Assembly (NCBI GenBank): GCA_965214375.1
Contig: OZ243947.1
Location: 868,001 to 932,000 of the forward strand
Length of the DNA stretch: 64,000 bases
Source: Endobugula sp965214375
GTDB lineage: Bacteria; Pseudomonadota; Gammaproteobacteria; Pseudomonadales; Cellvibrionaceae
Direction: 5' to 3'
How positions within the stretch are numbered: the first letter of the stretch is position 1; each line of letters opens with the position of its first letter. Shown piece after piece: positions 17,276 to 26,859 of the stretch. Position numbers and translations under genes: made by a program. Under the pieces are notes generated by a model, which had not been told where the DNA came from, made no database searches, and worked only from the letters and a program-made list of their open reading frames with translations.

Positions 17276-19834
17276 TTACTCTTCTACTATTTCTTCAGAA
17301 GACTGTCCGACGGTTTCTTCGATACGCTCAACACCTTTCAAGTGCTCGCCATCTTTTACCTTAATAACGCGTACGCCCTGAGTGTTGCGACCAGAAACCG
17401 ACACTTCATCGACACGGGTACGTACCAACGTTCCCTGATCAGAAATCAACATAATTTCATCGCCATCAAAGACTTGCACAGCACCCACTACTTTACCGTT
17501 ACGATCACTGGTCTGCATGGCAATCATACCCTTACCGGCACGACCTTTTGTAGGATATTCTTCAATACTGGTGCGTTTGCCATAGCCGTTTTCACTCACG
17601 GTTAACACCTTGCCATTCTCAGCAGGAATCACCATGGAAATCACCTGATAATATTCTGGCAAACGAATACCACGTACACCGCGTGATGTTCGACCCATTG
17701 AGCGAACATCGTTTTCATTAAACCGTACCGCCTTACCTTCAGAAGAAAACAGCATGACATCACAAGCACCATGCGTAATCGCAGTACCTACGAGATGGTT
17801 GTCTTCTTCAAGATCAATGGCCCGCAGACCACTGGTACGCGGGCGAGAAAATTGTGTAAGGGGTGTTTTCTTCACGGTACCGTTAGCGGTTGCCATAAAA
17901 ATAAAGTGATCATCATCGTATTCACGTACAGGAAGAATAGAGGTAATACGTTCGCCTTCATCTAATGGTAATAAATTCACAATAGGACGACCACGTGATT
18001 GCCTACCCGCCAATGGAATATGAAACACTTTTAGCCAGTAGACTTTACCCGCATTAGTAAAACACAAAATGGTATCGTGTGTATTGGCAATCAATAGATG
18101 TTCAACAAAATCTTCATCTTTAACCGCCGTTGCCGCTTTACCCATACCACCACGACGCTGTGCTTGATAATCAGATAACGACTGTGTCTTCGCATAACCA
18201 CTGTGTGAAATCGTGACCACACGGTCTTCTTCTGTAATTAAATCTTCAATCGTTAAATCACGTTTGGAACTTTCGATATCAGTACGGCGCTCATCACCAT
18301 AATTTTGCTCAATCTCTTCCAGCTCTTCACGAATCACTGCCATGAGGCGTTCAGGATTACCCAAAATTTCCAAAAACTCAGCAATTAATTCCAGTTTTTC
18401 CTGATATTCCGCCAACAACTTATCATGTTCCATACCTGTTAAGCGGTGCAGGCGTAATTCCAAGATTGCCTGAGCTTGTTCCACCGACAAATGATATTCA
18501 TTGTTGTGTAAACCAAATTCTTTTGCTAAACCTTCTGGACGACAAGCATCTGAACCCGCTCGCTGTAAAAACTCCATCACACTGCTGGCTTTCCAACCAC
18601 GAGATAATAATGCTTCTTTCGCTTCAGCCGGGCTTGGCGAACTCTTGATTAGGGCAATCACCTCATCAATATTGGCAATGGCCACTGCTAGACCTTCCAG
18701 AATGTGTCCACGCTCGCGAGCTTTACGTAATAAATACACCGTACGACGTGTCACGACCTCTCGACGATGACGAATAAAATACTCTAATAACTGCTTCAAA
18801 TTTAGTGTCTTGGGCTGACCATCAACCAGCGCCACCACATTAATACCGAACACGCTTTCCATTTGAGTTTGCGCATAAAGGTTATTCAGGATGACATCTC
18901 CCATTTCACCACGCTTGAGCTCGATAACAATACGGATATCTTTGGTCGATTCATCACGCAGCTCAGAAATACCTTCGATTTTTTTCTCTTTGACCAGCTC
19001 GGCAATTTTTTCGATCAAACGCGTTTTATTAAGCTGATAGGGAATCTCAGTGATAATGATTGTTTCTTTATTGGTTTTTTCATCACGTTCAATATCTGCC
19101 TTGGCACGTACATAAATACGGCCACGCCCCGTGCGATACGCTTGTACAATACCGGCTCGACCATTAATCGTGGCGCCCGTTGGAAAATCTGGTCCGGGGA
19201 TCAGTTCCATCAACTCGTCAATCGTAATATCGTCATTGTCGATCAATGCTAAACAACCACGAATCACCTCTTTCAGGTTATGTGGCGGAATATTAGTCGC
19301 CATACCCACAGCTATACCGGAAGAACCGTTGATCAACAAATTGGGGACCCGGGTCGGCAAGACCTCTGGAATGTGCTCAGTACCGTCATAGTTAGGGAAA
19401 AAATCGACGGTTTCTTTATCAAGATCCGCCAATAGATCATGCGCCAATTTTTCCATCCGGATTTCGGTATAACGCATGGCGGCCGCACCGTCACCGTCGA
19501 TAGAACCAAAATTACCCTGGCCATCCACCAATGGATAACGCAAAGAAAAATCTTGAGCCATACGCACAATGGTGTCGTAGACCGCAGAATCACCGTGAGG
19601 GTGGTACTTACCAATCACATCACCAACAACACGTGCCGATTTTTTATAAGGTTTATTGAAATCGTTCTTGAGTTCGCTCATGGCGAAAAGAACCCGGCGA
19701 TGTACCGGTTTTAGCCCATCGCGGACATCGGGCAGTGCCCGACCGACAATAACGCTCATGGCGTAATCAAGATAGGATTGTTTGAGTTCGTCTTCGATAT
19801 TGACCGGAGATACTTCGTGTGCCAACTCGCCCAT
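17276..19834 (-). CDS. gyrA: DNA gyrase subunit A
   Basis: Breakage-reunion subunit of the type II topoisomerase that adds negative supercoils. The 852-residue protein has E. coli-like numbering at the N-terminus: the catalytic Tyr is at 122 (AAAMRYTEIR), and Ser83 and Asp87 in the quinolone region (HPHGDSAVYD) are the wild-type sensitive residues. The C-terminal domain has the six-bladed DNA-wrapping repeats with the GyrA box QRRGGMGK near 560. It is transcribed toward pheA. No lesion is seen. Confidence 0.97.
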   Translation of the reverse strand: MGELAHEVSPVNIEDELKQSYLDYAMSVIVGRALPDVRDGLKPVHRRVLFAMSELKNDFNKPYKKSARVVGDVIGKYHPHGDSAVYDTIVRMAQDFSLRYPLVDGQGNFGSIDGDGAAAMRYTEIRMEKLAHDLLADLDKETVDFFPNYDGTEHIPEVLPTRVPNLLINGSSGIAVGMATNIPPHNLKEVIRGCLALIDNDDITIDELMELIPGPDFPTGATINGRAGIVQAYRTGRGRIYVRAKADIERDEKTNKETIIITEIPYQLNKTRLIEKIAELVKEKKIEGISELRDESTKDIRIVIELKRGEMGDVILNNLYAQTQMESVFGINVVALVDGQPKTLNLKQLLEYFIRHRREVVTRRTVYLLRKARERGHILEGLAVAIANIDEVIALIKSSPSPAEAKEALLSRGWKASSVMEFLQRAGSDACRPEGLAKEFGLHNNEYHLSVEQAQAILELRLHRLTGMEHDKLLAEYQEKLELIAEFLEILGNPERLMAVIREELEEIEQNYGDERRTDIESSKRDLTIEDLITEEDRVVTISHSGYAKTQSLSDYQAQRRGGMGKAATAVKDEDFVEHLLIANTHDTILCFTNAGKVYWLKVFHIPLAGRQSRGRPIVNLLPLDEGERITSILPVREYDDDHFIFMATANGTVKKTPLTQFSRPRTSGLRAIDLEEDNHLVGTAITHGACDVMLFSSEGKAVRFNENDVRSMGRTSRGVRGIRLPEYYQVISMVIPAENGKVLTVSENGYGKRTSIEEYPTKGRAGKGMIAMQTSDRNGKVVGAVQVFDGDEIMLISDQGTLVRTRVDEVSVSGRNTQGVRVIKVKDGEHLKGVERIEETVGQSSEEIVEE

Positions 19835-19969
19835 AAAACGTGCTACCTGCTAATTTTTAAAGGCGGCAATTCTACCACATAAAGGGCTTTTTTGGCTAAG
19901 TGAATACAATATAGCCGCCTTCTCGTAAATGAGGCATCCATGCCCTCATTTTCACATCAATAACCTCCA

Positions 19970-20266
19970 TCAACCAGATAACCGTCGTCGCAGTTCACGT
20001 CTTCTGCGCCGAATTAGATAAGCGTAAAGAAAACGTGTTTTACGCCGTTGCTCACGCTCGATGGCTTTTTGCTCCATAATGCGCTTTTGAGTCGCTGGAA
20101 CAATATCACCCTCTGTCGTACGACGAAACCCGATATCCTCCAACAGGTAATCGTCTAATTGCTGAATGCGGTAAATTGAACGTCTTTTATTCAAAAACAG
20201 ACGCCATTGGCAGTAAATACTGTATAAAAAATAAAAAAAGCGGGTTAAATAGCTAATCAACTTCAC
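19970..20266 (-). CDS. DUF1127-like small basic protein
   Basis: A 98-residue Arg-rich protein with the core RIQQLDDYLLEDIGFRRTTEG (about residues 32-52), which resembles the DUF1127/YjiS motif (LDDRxLxDIGL). Some small DUF1127 proteins in alphaproteobacteria take part in RNA turnover and phosphate or carbon metabolism; nothing comparable is known here. The N-terminus is aromatic and the C-terminus is a string of Arg. A ribosome binding site (GGAGG) lies about 6 nt upstream. It stands alone between gyrA and the peroxiredoxin. Confidence 0.6.
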   Translation of the reverse strand: MKLISYLTRFFYFLYSIYCQWRLFLNKRRSIYRIQQLDDYLLEDIGFRRTTEGDIVPATQKRIMEQKAIEREQRRKTRFLYAYLIRRRRRELRRRLSG

Positions 20267-20588
20267 TGTATCCTCCAGATTAATCAGGAAGACCGCGGGC
20301 TTATCGAGGATTGTTTACAAGAAGGAAAATGAAGAGGAACAATGACCGCGATAAGTACAGCGGCCAAATTTATTTAAATCACAAAGTGTTCAGACACGCG
20401 GCAATAGGCAAGCACCAAATTCGGTGATTAGCCGTGGCATAAGACATCGGTTTGGCAATAGACAAACAGTTGTTCATATCGCGAAAATCCTGAAAATGTT
20501 ATGTGATATAAGGTTTGGTGCCCAACAAAAACGAGCACCATCATTTATACAGCAAGGGCGGCACATGTACCACCCGATCTTTGAGAAA
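20267..20588. other. Intergenic region without recognised features
   Basis: 322 nt between the DUF1127-like gene and the peroxiredoxin. I see no tRNA, no convincing hairpin terminator and no open frame with a ribosome binding site. Confidence 0.5.
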
Positions 20589-21236
20589 TTAGACTTTAAC
20601 TTTTCTCAAATAAGGTAACACTGCATCGAATCCACCAAATTTGGCATTGGCATCTTCATCACTCACCGCAGGAGGCACGATAACGTCTTCACCAAGCTGC
20701 CAGTTAACAGGTGTAGCAACACCTTTTGCGGTCGTTAACTGCAATGCATCAAGAGCACGCACCACTTCCGCAAAATTACGCCCTACACTCATTGGATACG
20801 TCATCGATAACTTCAATTGTTTGTCTGGACCGATAATAAAGACCGTTCTAACGGTAGCACTATCATTCGGTGTACGACCGTCTGGCATATAGGCTTCAGC
20901 AGGCAGCATATCAAACAACTTGGAAACCTCAAGAGAATCATCGGCAATAATCGGGAACACAGGATCTGCCTGACTCACCGCTTTAATATCCTGCTTCCAC
21001 TTTTTATGTTCTTCAACACCATCCACTGACACACCAATCACTTTGGTGTTACGTTTGGCCCACTCATCCGCCAATTGTGCAACCGCACCAAACTCTGTGG
21101 TACATACTGGTGTAAAATCTTTAGGGTGAGAAAATAAAATGGCCCATTGACCGCCTAGCCACTCATGAAAATTAATCGTTCCCTGATCTGTTTCAGCCGT
21201 AAAATCGGGTACAACATCATTGATGCGTAGCGACAT
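20589..21236 (-). CDS. 1-Cys peroxiredoxin (Prx6 family)
   Basis: Reduces hydrogen peroxide and organic hydroperoxides. The active-site loop HPKDFTPVCTTE (about residues 36-47) carries the peroxidatic Cys. The family continuation GRNFAEVVRALDALQLT and the WQLGEDVIVPP tail are present, and length (215) is right for Prx6. The start at 21236 is chosen over longer versions of the frame because the family begins MSLRINDVVPDF and a GAGG lies 9 nt upstream. The gene is followed by no partner; thiD lies upstream on the same strand. Confidence 0.9.
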   Translation of the reverse strand: MSLRINDVVPDFTAETDQGTINFHEWLGGQWAILFSHPKDFTPVCTTEFGAVAQLADEWAKRNTKVIGVSVDGVEEHKKWKQDIKAVSQADPVFPIIADDSLEVSKLFDMLPAEAYMPDGRTPNDSATVRTVFIIGPDKQLKLSMTYPMSVGRNFAEVVRALDALQLTTAKGVATPVNWQLGEDVIVPPAVSDEDANAKFGGFDAVLPYLRKVKV

Positions 21237-21354
21237 AGTATTTTTCCTCTTTGATAAAAAATGAATTAAGGGAAAGGATTCTATGCCTTTTCTATAAGCA
21301 ATACAAGAAATATAAACCCTTTTTTTTATAAGTATTTTTATCGCACTCTGTTTA

Positions 21355-22176
21355 CTACCACCACTGATAAAAATGCCGGACCGGACCGTGCCCATCACCA
21401 AGTTGATAATCAGCACCGGACTCAATAGCACCTGTAATATACGTTTTCGCCTTGGCAATTGCTGTCACTAGCGGATAATCCTGCGCAATAAATGCCGCAA
21501 TAGCGGACGATAATGTACATCCAGTGCCGTGTATATTTTTGGTCGCTATACGCTGTGCTGGCAAAATATGAAACTGTTCGTCATCGGCACAATACAACAC
21601 ATCATCGCTGTGGTTAGTGGGTTTGCCCGTATTCACTCCCCCTCCCTTTAATAACACCGCTTGTGCACCGTGCTGCGCTAATGATTTACACGCCTGCTTC
21701 CTATCACTTTCAGACACAATAGCACGCTCTAAAAAGGTCTCTGCCTCCGCAAGATTAGGTGTTAGCACACTAGCCATGGGTAACAATATAGACTTGAGAG
21801 CTTCAACGGCATCATCCTGCAGCAACTTATCTCCGCCTTTGGCAAACATCACCGGGTCAAGCACGATGTTATTAACCTTGTGATGCTTAAGCCGATCAGC
21901 AACCAAGGCAATGACCTCAGGACTATGTAACATACCAATTTTGACCGCATCACTGCCTATATCTAGCAATACCGCATCAATTTGTGCGGCAATAAACTCC
22001 GTTGGCACACCGTGAATGGCAGTGACTCCGGTTGTATTTTGTGCCGTTAATGCCGTTAATACCGACATGCCATAACAACCCAGAGCAGAAAATGTTTTTA
22101 AGTCAGCCTGAATACCAGCAGCACCACCACTATCCGAGCCTGCTATCGTTAAAGTTTTTGTATATTTTTTACTCAT
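21355..22176 (-). CDS. thiD: Hydroxymethylpyrimidine/phosphomethylpyrimidine kinase
   Basis: Phosphorylates HMP and HMP-P for thiamine synthesis. The ribokinase-fold protein (about 273 residues) begins TIAGSDSGGAAGIQADLKTF and has the GTGCTLSSAIAA anion-hole motif near residue 215. ATG 22176 is preferred by family alignment; ATG 22185 is possible. It is divergent from the riboswitch-controlled salvage operon, and the two share a 308-nt region. Context fits salvage of pyrimidine made by TenA. Confidence 0.92.
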   Translation of the reverse strand: MSKKYTKTLTIAGSDSGGAAGIQADLKTFSALGCYGMSVLTALTAQNTTGVTAIHGVPTEFIAAQIDAVLLDIGSDAVKIGMLHSPEVIALVADRLKHHKVNNIVLDPVMFAKGGDKLLQDDAVEALKSILLPMASVLTPNLAEAETFLERAIVSESDRKQACKSLAQHGAQAVLLKGGGVNTGKPTNHSDDVLYCADDEQFHILPAQRIATKNIHGTGCTLSSAIAAFIAQDYPLVTAIAKAKTYITGAIESGADYQLGDGHGPVRHFYQWW

Positions 22177-22283
22177 AACTCTCATATATCGTGTTGTTTT
22201 TTCATTGGTGTAGTATATGCCTCCCAAGATCATGATTGCTACAACTTGTACTACTTTGCACAGATTGCTATGCTCTCACGCGC

Positions 22284-22362
22284 ATTGTTGGGGTGCCGTA
22301 AGGCTGAGAGGCGTAAGCCAACCCATTGAACCTGTCCAGGTAATTCTGGCGAAGGGAACGGT
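22284..22362 (+). promoter_or_regulatory. TPP riboswitch (thi-box)
   Basis: The element has the hallmark segments in order: GGGGTGCC at 22290-22297, GGCTGAGAGG at 22302-22311, ACCCATTGAACCTG and GGCGAAGGGAACG at the 3' end. It lies about 120 nt upstream of thiY on the same strand, so thiamine pyrophosphate should switch off the thiY-tenA-thiZ-thiX operon. I do not see a clean intrinsic terminator after it; control may act on translation or through a poorly formed hairpin near 22410-22440. Confidence 0.95.
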
Positions 22363-22484
22363 GAACTGACTACCTTATTAATCATTCGTATTCACAGTAA
22401 CGAGTACGTATTACGCCCGCTCCTGTTTTTTCGCCCGTTGACCTGTTCAACAGACATACTTATCCCACAAAGAGAAAACAACGA

Positions 22485-23417
22485 ATGAAACCATTTTGCT
22501 TCCTATTAATGATGGCATTTTCAGTGCCCCTACTGGCTGCTGACAAACTCACGCTGATACTGGACTGGTTTATTAACCCAGATCATGGCCCTATTATTAT
22601 TGCCCAAGAAAAAGGCTATTTTGCCGAACAAGGGCTTGAAGTGGACATTATTCCTCCGGCAGATCCGGCAGACCCACCTAAACTTGTTGCTGCCGGAAAA
22701 GCAGATTTAGCGGTCTCTTACCAACCACAACTCCATCTTCAAGTAGAACAAGGCTTACCGCTGATTCGTGTTGGTACTCTGGTCGCCACACCCTTAAATT
22801 GTTTACTGGTACTGGAAGATGGCCCCATTAAAACCATTGCTGACCTCAAAAACAAAAAGGTCGGCTTCTCGGTTGCAGGTGTAGAAGAAGCCCTGCTGAG
22901 CGCTATTTTAAAACCTCACGGCTTATCCTTTAAGGATATTGAACTGATCAATGTTAACTGGTCATTGTCACCATCATTAATGTCCAAACAGGTTGATGCC
23001 GTTATCGGTGCATTTAGAAATTTCGAACTGAATCAGATGGATATTGAAGGCGTTAACGGCAAATGTTTTTATCTGGAAGAAGACGGCTTACCCGCTTACG
23101 ATGAGTTAATTTATGTTGCTAATAATAAAACCATGGATAAAGAAAAATTGGTGAAATTTTTGGCGGCGACAGAGAAAGCCACTCAATTTATCGTGAATCA
23201 CCCGCAAGAAAGTTGGGAGATTTTTTCAGGCACATCGAAAGAACTGCAAGATGAATTAAACAAACGCGCCTGGCGTGACACCTTACCGCGTTTTGCACTG
23301 CGTCCTGCTGCATTCGATCATGGTCGTTATGCAAAAATGGAAAAATTTTTACAGCAATCAGGAATGTATAAAACCCAACGCCCGGTTGAAAAATTGGCAA
23401 TAGATTTAACCAAATAG
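22485..23417 (+). CDS. thiY: ABC transporter substrate-binding protein for a thiamine pyrimidine precursor
   Basis: A 310-residue periplasmic protein with a cleavable signal peptide (FCFLLMMAFSVPLLAAD) and the NMT1/THI5-like fold: TLILDWFINPDHGPIIIAQE is the typical opening and AGKADLAVSYQPQL follows. ThiY proteins bind N-formyl-4-amino-5-aminomethyl-2-methylpyrimidine from degraded thiamine. The downstream tenA, which acts on that compound class, and the riboswitch support the assignment. AAAGAGA precedes the ATG. Confidence 0.9.
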   Translation: MKPFCFLLMMAFSVPLLAADKLTLILDWFINPDHGPIIIAQEKGYFAEQGLEVDIIPPADPADPPKLVAAGKADLAVSYQPQLHLQVEQGLPLIRVGTLVATPLNCLLVLEDGPIKTIADLKNKKVGFSVAGVEEALLSAILKPHGLSFKDIELINVNWSLSPSLMSKQVDAVIGAFRNFELNQMDIEGVNGKCFYLEEDGLPAYDELIYVANNKTMDKEKLVKFLAATEKATQFIVNHPQESWEIFSGTSKELQDELNKRAWRDTLPRFALRPAAFDHGRYAKMEKFLQQSGMYKTQRPVEKLAIDLTK

Positions 23418-23427
23418 AGGACTAACC

Positions 23428-24123
23428 ATGCTTCCAGATTACCAATCAACCACGTTTGCAAAGTGGCGTAGTGCCGCTGGAGACGCATGGACGAATTACG
23501 TTCAACACCCGTTTGTCAAAGGACTGGAAGATGGCAGTTTACCGCGAGAAGCGTTTATCCATTACTTGATTCAGGATTATATTTTTCTTGTGCATTTTAC
23601 GCGTGCTTGGGCATTAGCGGTCGTCAAAGCCAAAACACCAGAACAAATGCGTACTGCGGCAGCGACAGTTCATGCGTTAATTAATGAAGAAATCCAATTA
23701 CATATTGGCATTTGCGAGCGGGAAGCTATTACTGAAGCACAATTACTTCAGGCTCAAGAAGCACCGGAGAATCTTGCTTATACACGTTATGTTATGGATG
23801 CTGGCGTGTCGGGTGATATGCTGGATTTATTAGCCGCACTGAGCCCTTGTGTGATGGGCTACGGTGAAATTGGGCTACAACTTTCAGGCAGCACAGACAC
23901 CACTCCACTCTATCGCGAATGGATTGATACCTACGCAAGCGCGGAGTATCGGGACGTCTGCCAGATTGTTGGAAAACTGATTGAAGATGTGACCCAACAT
24001 ACACTTGGAGACGCACCTGAAACCAATCCCCGCTGGTCAAGCCTATGTAAACACTTTACAACCGCCTCGCACCTTGAAGCCAACTTCTGGCAAATGGGTT
24101 TGCGTTTGGCTCAAGAAAACTGA
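23428..24123 (+). CDS. tenA: Aminopyrimidine aminohydrolase / thiaminase II
   Basis: Hydrolyses aminomethyl pyrimidines to HMP (and slowly cleaves thiamine). The all-helical 231-residue protein has FIHYLIQDYIFLVHFTRAWA (about residues 45-64) and the ALSPCVMGYGEIG motif near residue 140 containing the active-site Cys. It lies 10 nt after thiY and 2 nt before thiZ, so uptake and processing of the precursor are co-expressed. Length is normal. Confidence 0.93.
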   Translation: MLPDYQSTTFAKWRSAAGDAWTNYVQHPFVKGLEDGSLPREAFIHYLIQDYIFLVHFTRAWALAVVKAKTPEQMRTAAATVHALINEEIQLHIGICEREAITEAQLLQAQEAPENLAYTRYVMDAGVSGDMLDLLAALSPCVMGYGEIGLQLSGSTDTTPLYREWIDTYASAEYRDVCQIVGKLIEDVTQHTLGDAPETNPRWSSLCKHFTTASHLEANFWQMGLRLAQEN

Positions 24124-24125
24124 TC

Positions 24126-24866
24126 ATGCAAACTGCTGCGAACATCACCGGCAGTTTTTACTTTGACGACAAGTGCTTGTTCCAAAACGTGCACTTGCCG
24201 CTCATGAATCATACATGGACGTGTTTACTCGGCACCTCGGGCGTTGGCAAATCCACGTTATTGCGTCTGCTCGGTGGCCTACCCACCAATGGTCGCTTTC
24301 ATGGCGACATTGTTTACGATAACCCGCAAAAAAATCACCAACGGGTTGCCTTTATGTCGCAATCGGACTTGTTATACCCTTGGCTTACTGTGTATCAAAA
24401 CGTAATGCTTGGACAACAGTTGCGAGGTAAGCCATCATCAAATCAGGAGCAACGTGCCAAACAATTAATTCAAGATGTCGGTTTGGCTGATGCCATGCAC
24501 AAACGTCCACTCGAGTTATCCGGTGGCATGAAACAGCGTACGGCACTAGCACGCACATTAATGGAAGACACGTCCATTGTTTTACTGGATGAACCCTTCT
24601 CTGCACTGGACAGCCAAACCCGTTATGCCATGCAAGAACTGGCATTCACAACACTGCGAGAAAAAACCGTACTACTTGTTACACATGATCCATTAGAAGC
24701 CTTGCGACTTGCAGACCATCTTTATGTACTTAACAACATGGGATTGCATAAACAATACGTACCCACAACAACGCCATTGAGAGATATCGGTAGCCCACAG
24801 GTACGGGAAGCACAAATAGCGCTACTCAATACATTAGCCAATACCGATAAAACGGATGTCTGTTGA
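24126..24866 (+). CDS. thiZ: ABC transporter ATP-binding protein for a thiamine precursor
   Basis: A 246-residue ATPase of the nitrate/taurine/HMP uptake family. It has Walker A (GTSGVGKST), Q-loop (MSQSDLLYPW), the signature LSGGMKQR, Walker B (IVLLDEPFSALD) and the His switch (VTHD). It energises the ThiX permease. The stop TGA overlaps the thiX ATG by one base, so the two subunits are translationally coupled. Confidence 0.92.
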   Translation: MQTAANITGSFYFDDKCLFQNVHLPLMNHTWTCLLGTSGVGKSTLLRLLGGLPTNGRFHGDIVYDNPQKNHQRVAFMSQSDLLYPWLTVYQNVMLGQQLRGKPSSNQEQRAKQLIQDVGLADAMHKRPLELSGGMKQRTALARTLMEDTSIVLLDEPFSALDSQTRYAMQELAFTTLREKTVLLVTHDPLEALRLADHLYVLNNMGLHKQYVPTTTPLRDIGSPQVREAQIALLNTLANTDKTDVC

Positions 24867-25636
24867 TGCATAAACATAAATCCGCACTCTTTATGAATCA
24901 AACTATTCGCATCCGCTGGCAAGATTTTGCTCTTTCCATCGCTTTAATTTTTATGGTATGGGAATGCTTTGTATGGCTAACGGATATACCGCGCTTCATT
25001 CTACCCAGCCCATCACGTGTGTTTGTTGCACTGTGGGACAACCAGCAATTACTGGCGCAACATGCCTTAGTGACCATCACTGAAGTACTTATCGGTTTGT
25101 TGCTGGGAAGCCTGCTAGGCGCCATCACCGCGCTATGTTTACAAGCCTACACACGGGCACAAAAATTATTAATGCCCGTGTTGGTCATTAGTCAAACTAT
25201 TCCGGTATTCGCACTGGCGCCGATTTTAACCTTATGGTTTGGTTATGGGCTGAGTTCTAAAATTGCCATGGCAGTGTTAATTATTTATTTCCCCGTCACC
25301 TCGACTTTTTTTGACGGCCTACGTAATACACCGCAAGGCTTTCTCGATATTGCTAATAGTATGCAGGCAACCAAAATGCGCACATTGTTTTTTGTGCGTG
25401 TTCCTGCGGCATTACCTGCATTAGCCTCAGGCATTCGACTCGCGGCAGTGTATGCGCCTATCGGCGCAGTGATTGGCGAATGGGTGGGCGCCTCTCAAGG
25501 CTTGGGCTACCTGATGTTACTCGCCAATGGTCGCGTGAAAATCGATTTACTGTTTGCCGCACTCATTGTACTCTGCGTCTTTACTATACTTTTGCGTGTA
25601 GTGATTGATAGGGTCTGTCACCAACTGGAAAAATAA
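24866..25636 (+). CDS. thiX: ABC transporter permease for a thiamine precursor
   Basis: A 256-residue inner-membrane protein with about six hydrophobic segments and the cytoplasmic EAA-type loop (DIANSMQATKMRTLFFVRVP, about residues 167-186) that contacts ThiZ. It belongs to the SsuC/TauC/ThiX permease family. ATG 24866 overlaps the thiZ stop and is preferred to the TTG three bases earlier. It is the last transport gene of the operon; the flavodoxin start follows after 10 nt. Confidence 0.9.
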   Translation: MHKHKSALFMNQTIRIRWQDFALSIALIFMVWECFVWLTDIPRFILPSPSRVFVALWDNQQLLAQHALVTITEVLIGLLLGSLLGAITALCLQAYTRAQKLLMPVLVISQTIPVFALAPILTLWFGYGLSSKIAMAVLIIYFPVTSTFFDGLRNTPQGFLDIANSMQATKMRTLFFVRVPAALPALASGIRLAAVYAPIGAVIGEWVGASQGLGYLMLLANGRVKIDLLFAALIVLCVFTILLRVVIDRVCHQLEK

Positions 25637-25646
25637 AGGGTTAAGC

Positions 25647-26084
25647 ATGAAAAAAATTCAAATTATTGTCGGCACCATGATGGGCACCGCAGCAGGAATA
25701 GCCAACTATATACAACACACACTTGGGGATACCTACACTATTGAGGTTAACCTTGAAGCACAACAAGGCGACTTATTACGTGACGGTGATGAGTTATTGG
25801 TGTTCTGTACATCCAATACAGGCTGCGGTGACTTACCTGATAATATTCTTCCATTTTATGAAGCGTTGATCCATAAAAAACCAGATATAGCAGGTCGCCA
25901 CTATTGCCTTATCAATATCGGCGACAGTTATTACCCAACGTATGGTGAAGCTGGCGTCAAACTGGATGAGGCGCTACGCACATTGGGAGCAACGCCCATA
26001 AGTGAAACCTTATTAATCGATTCTAGTGCCAACCGTTACCCACAAAAAACAGCCGTTGAATGGTTAACCACTGCTCTGGGATAA
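25647..26084 (+). CDS. MioC-like flavodoxin
   Basis: A 145-residue FMN protein. The phosphate-binding loop TMMGTAAGIA (residues 9-18) and the STGCGD-like TSNTGCGDLPDN segment (about 55-66) are flavodoxin features, and the size matches short-chain MioC. AAAGGG lies 6 nt upstream of ATG 25647. It is 10 nt after thiX, so it is probably in the same riboswitch-controlled transcript. Whether it serves thiamine metabolism is not known; MioC has been linked to biotin synthase activity. Confidence 0.82.
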   Translation: MKKIQIIVGTMMGTAAGIANYIQHTLGDTYTIEVNLEAQQGDLLRDGDELLVFCTSNTGCGDLPDNILPFYEALIHKKPDIAGRHYCLINIGDSYYPTYGEAGVKLDEALRTLGATPISETLLIDSSANRYPQKTAVEWLTTALG

Positions 26085-26087
26085 CCA

Positions 26088-26783
26088 CTATCGGGATTCA
26101 TAACGTAAATAATTCAACCATGATAGAGTGTGAAAAAATATCGCATAAGGCACCAAAAACAGAGGAATCATACCTGTAGGAAAATTAATTAATAGGCTTT
26201 TAGTCTCCGGGAAAAATAATTGGCCGGGTGTTTCCGAAGAAGTAAATACGAAGAAAAATGCACTGACAAAATCACTAACACCCACAATCAAAACAATAAA
26301 AATAGCGACTTTTGGCAAACCGGTATGATTTCTGTAAACAACGATAAAATACAATGCCAACAGGCCCGCCAATATATCTCCCAAGCCTGCCGGATAGGCA
26401 AATATACCTGGAATATGGCCTCGCATCATTTCAATTAACAACACACCACCAATAACACGAAAAATCTGCAAACCTACCAACCACTTCTGCGACAGGCGAT
26501 CACTTAGGAACCAGTCACGATTCAGATAAAGTAACAAACTTGGCAGTATCCAAGCCAAAGGCACAATAGCATTACCCAACAACCCCATCCTTTCGAGTAT
26601 TTGCGCCAAACATACCCAAAACATGACACCTCCCCACAGCCAAAAAGCGGCGCTAATCACCAACCCTTTCATCACTGAAGCACCACTAAATACATAAGTG
26701 GCAAAACTGTATATGGGCGTTACCATAATGGAAATGATAACAATGAATATTGTTAAAGCATGAGCATCGTAGATAAAGTTCAT
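26088..26783 (-). CDS. Integral membrane protein of unknown function
   Basis: A 231-residue protein with about seven hydrophobic segments and short loops. I do not recognise the family. A GDILAGLLALYF motif (about residues 132-143) with an acidic residue inside a membrane helix and a second polar GVSDFVSAFFF helix could line a pore or a cofactor site, which is speculation. It converges on the flavodoxin gene with only 3 nt between stops and diverges from mtaD. Confidence 0.6.
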   Translation of the reverse strand: MNFIYDAHALTIFIVIISIMVTPIYSFATYVFSGASVMKGLVISAAFWLWGGVMFWVCLAQILERMGLLGNAIVPLAWILPSLLLYLNRDWFLSDRLSQKWLVGLQIFRVIGGVLLIEMMRGHIPGIFAYPAGLGDILAGLLALYFIVVYRNHTGLPKVAIFIVLIVGVSDFVSAFFFVFTSSETPGQLFFPETKSLLINFPTGMIPLFLVPYAIFFHTLSWLNYLRYESR

Positions 26784-26859
26784 TCTGACTCCAACGTCAT
26801 CGTAAAAATATGTTAGATTATCACCGCTTTACGGAAGGCTATTTGGAACGGATTTCCAT

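Noticed and set aside
20424..20618. A 64-codon frame in the gap before the peroxiredoxin
   Set aside because: No ribosome binding site, overlaps the peroxiredoxin 3' end and has no recognisable character.
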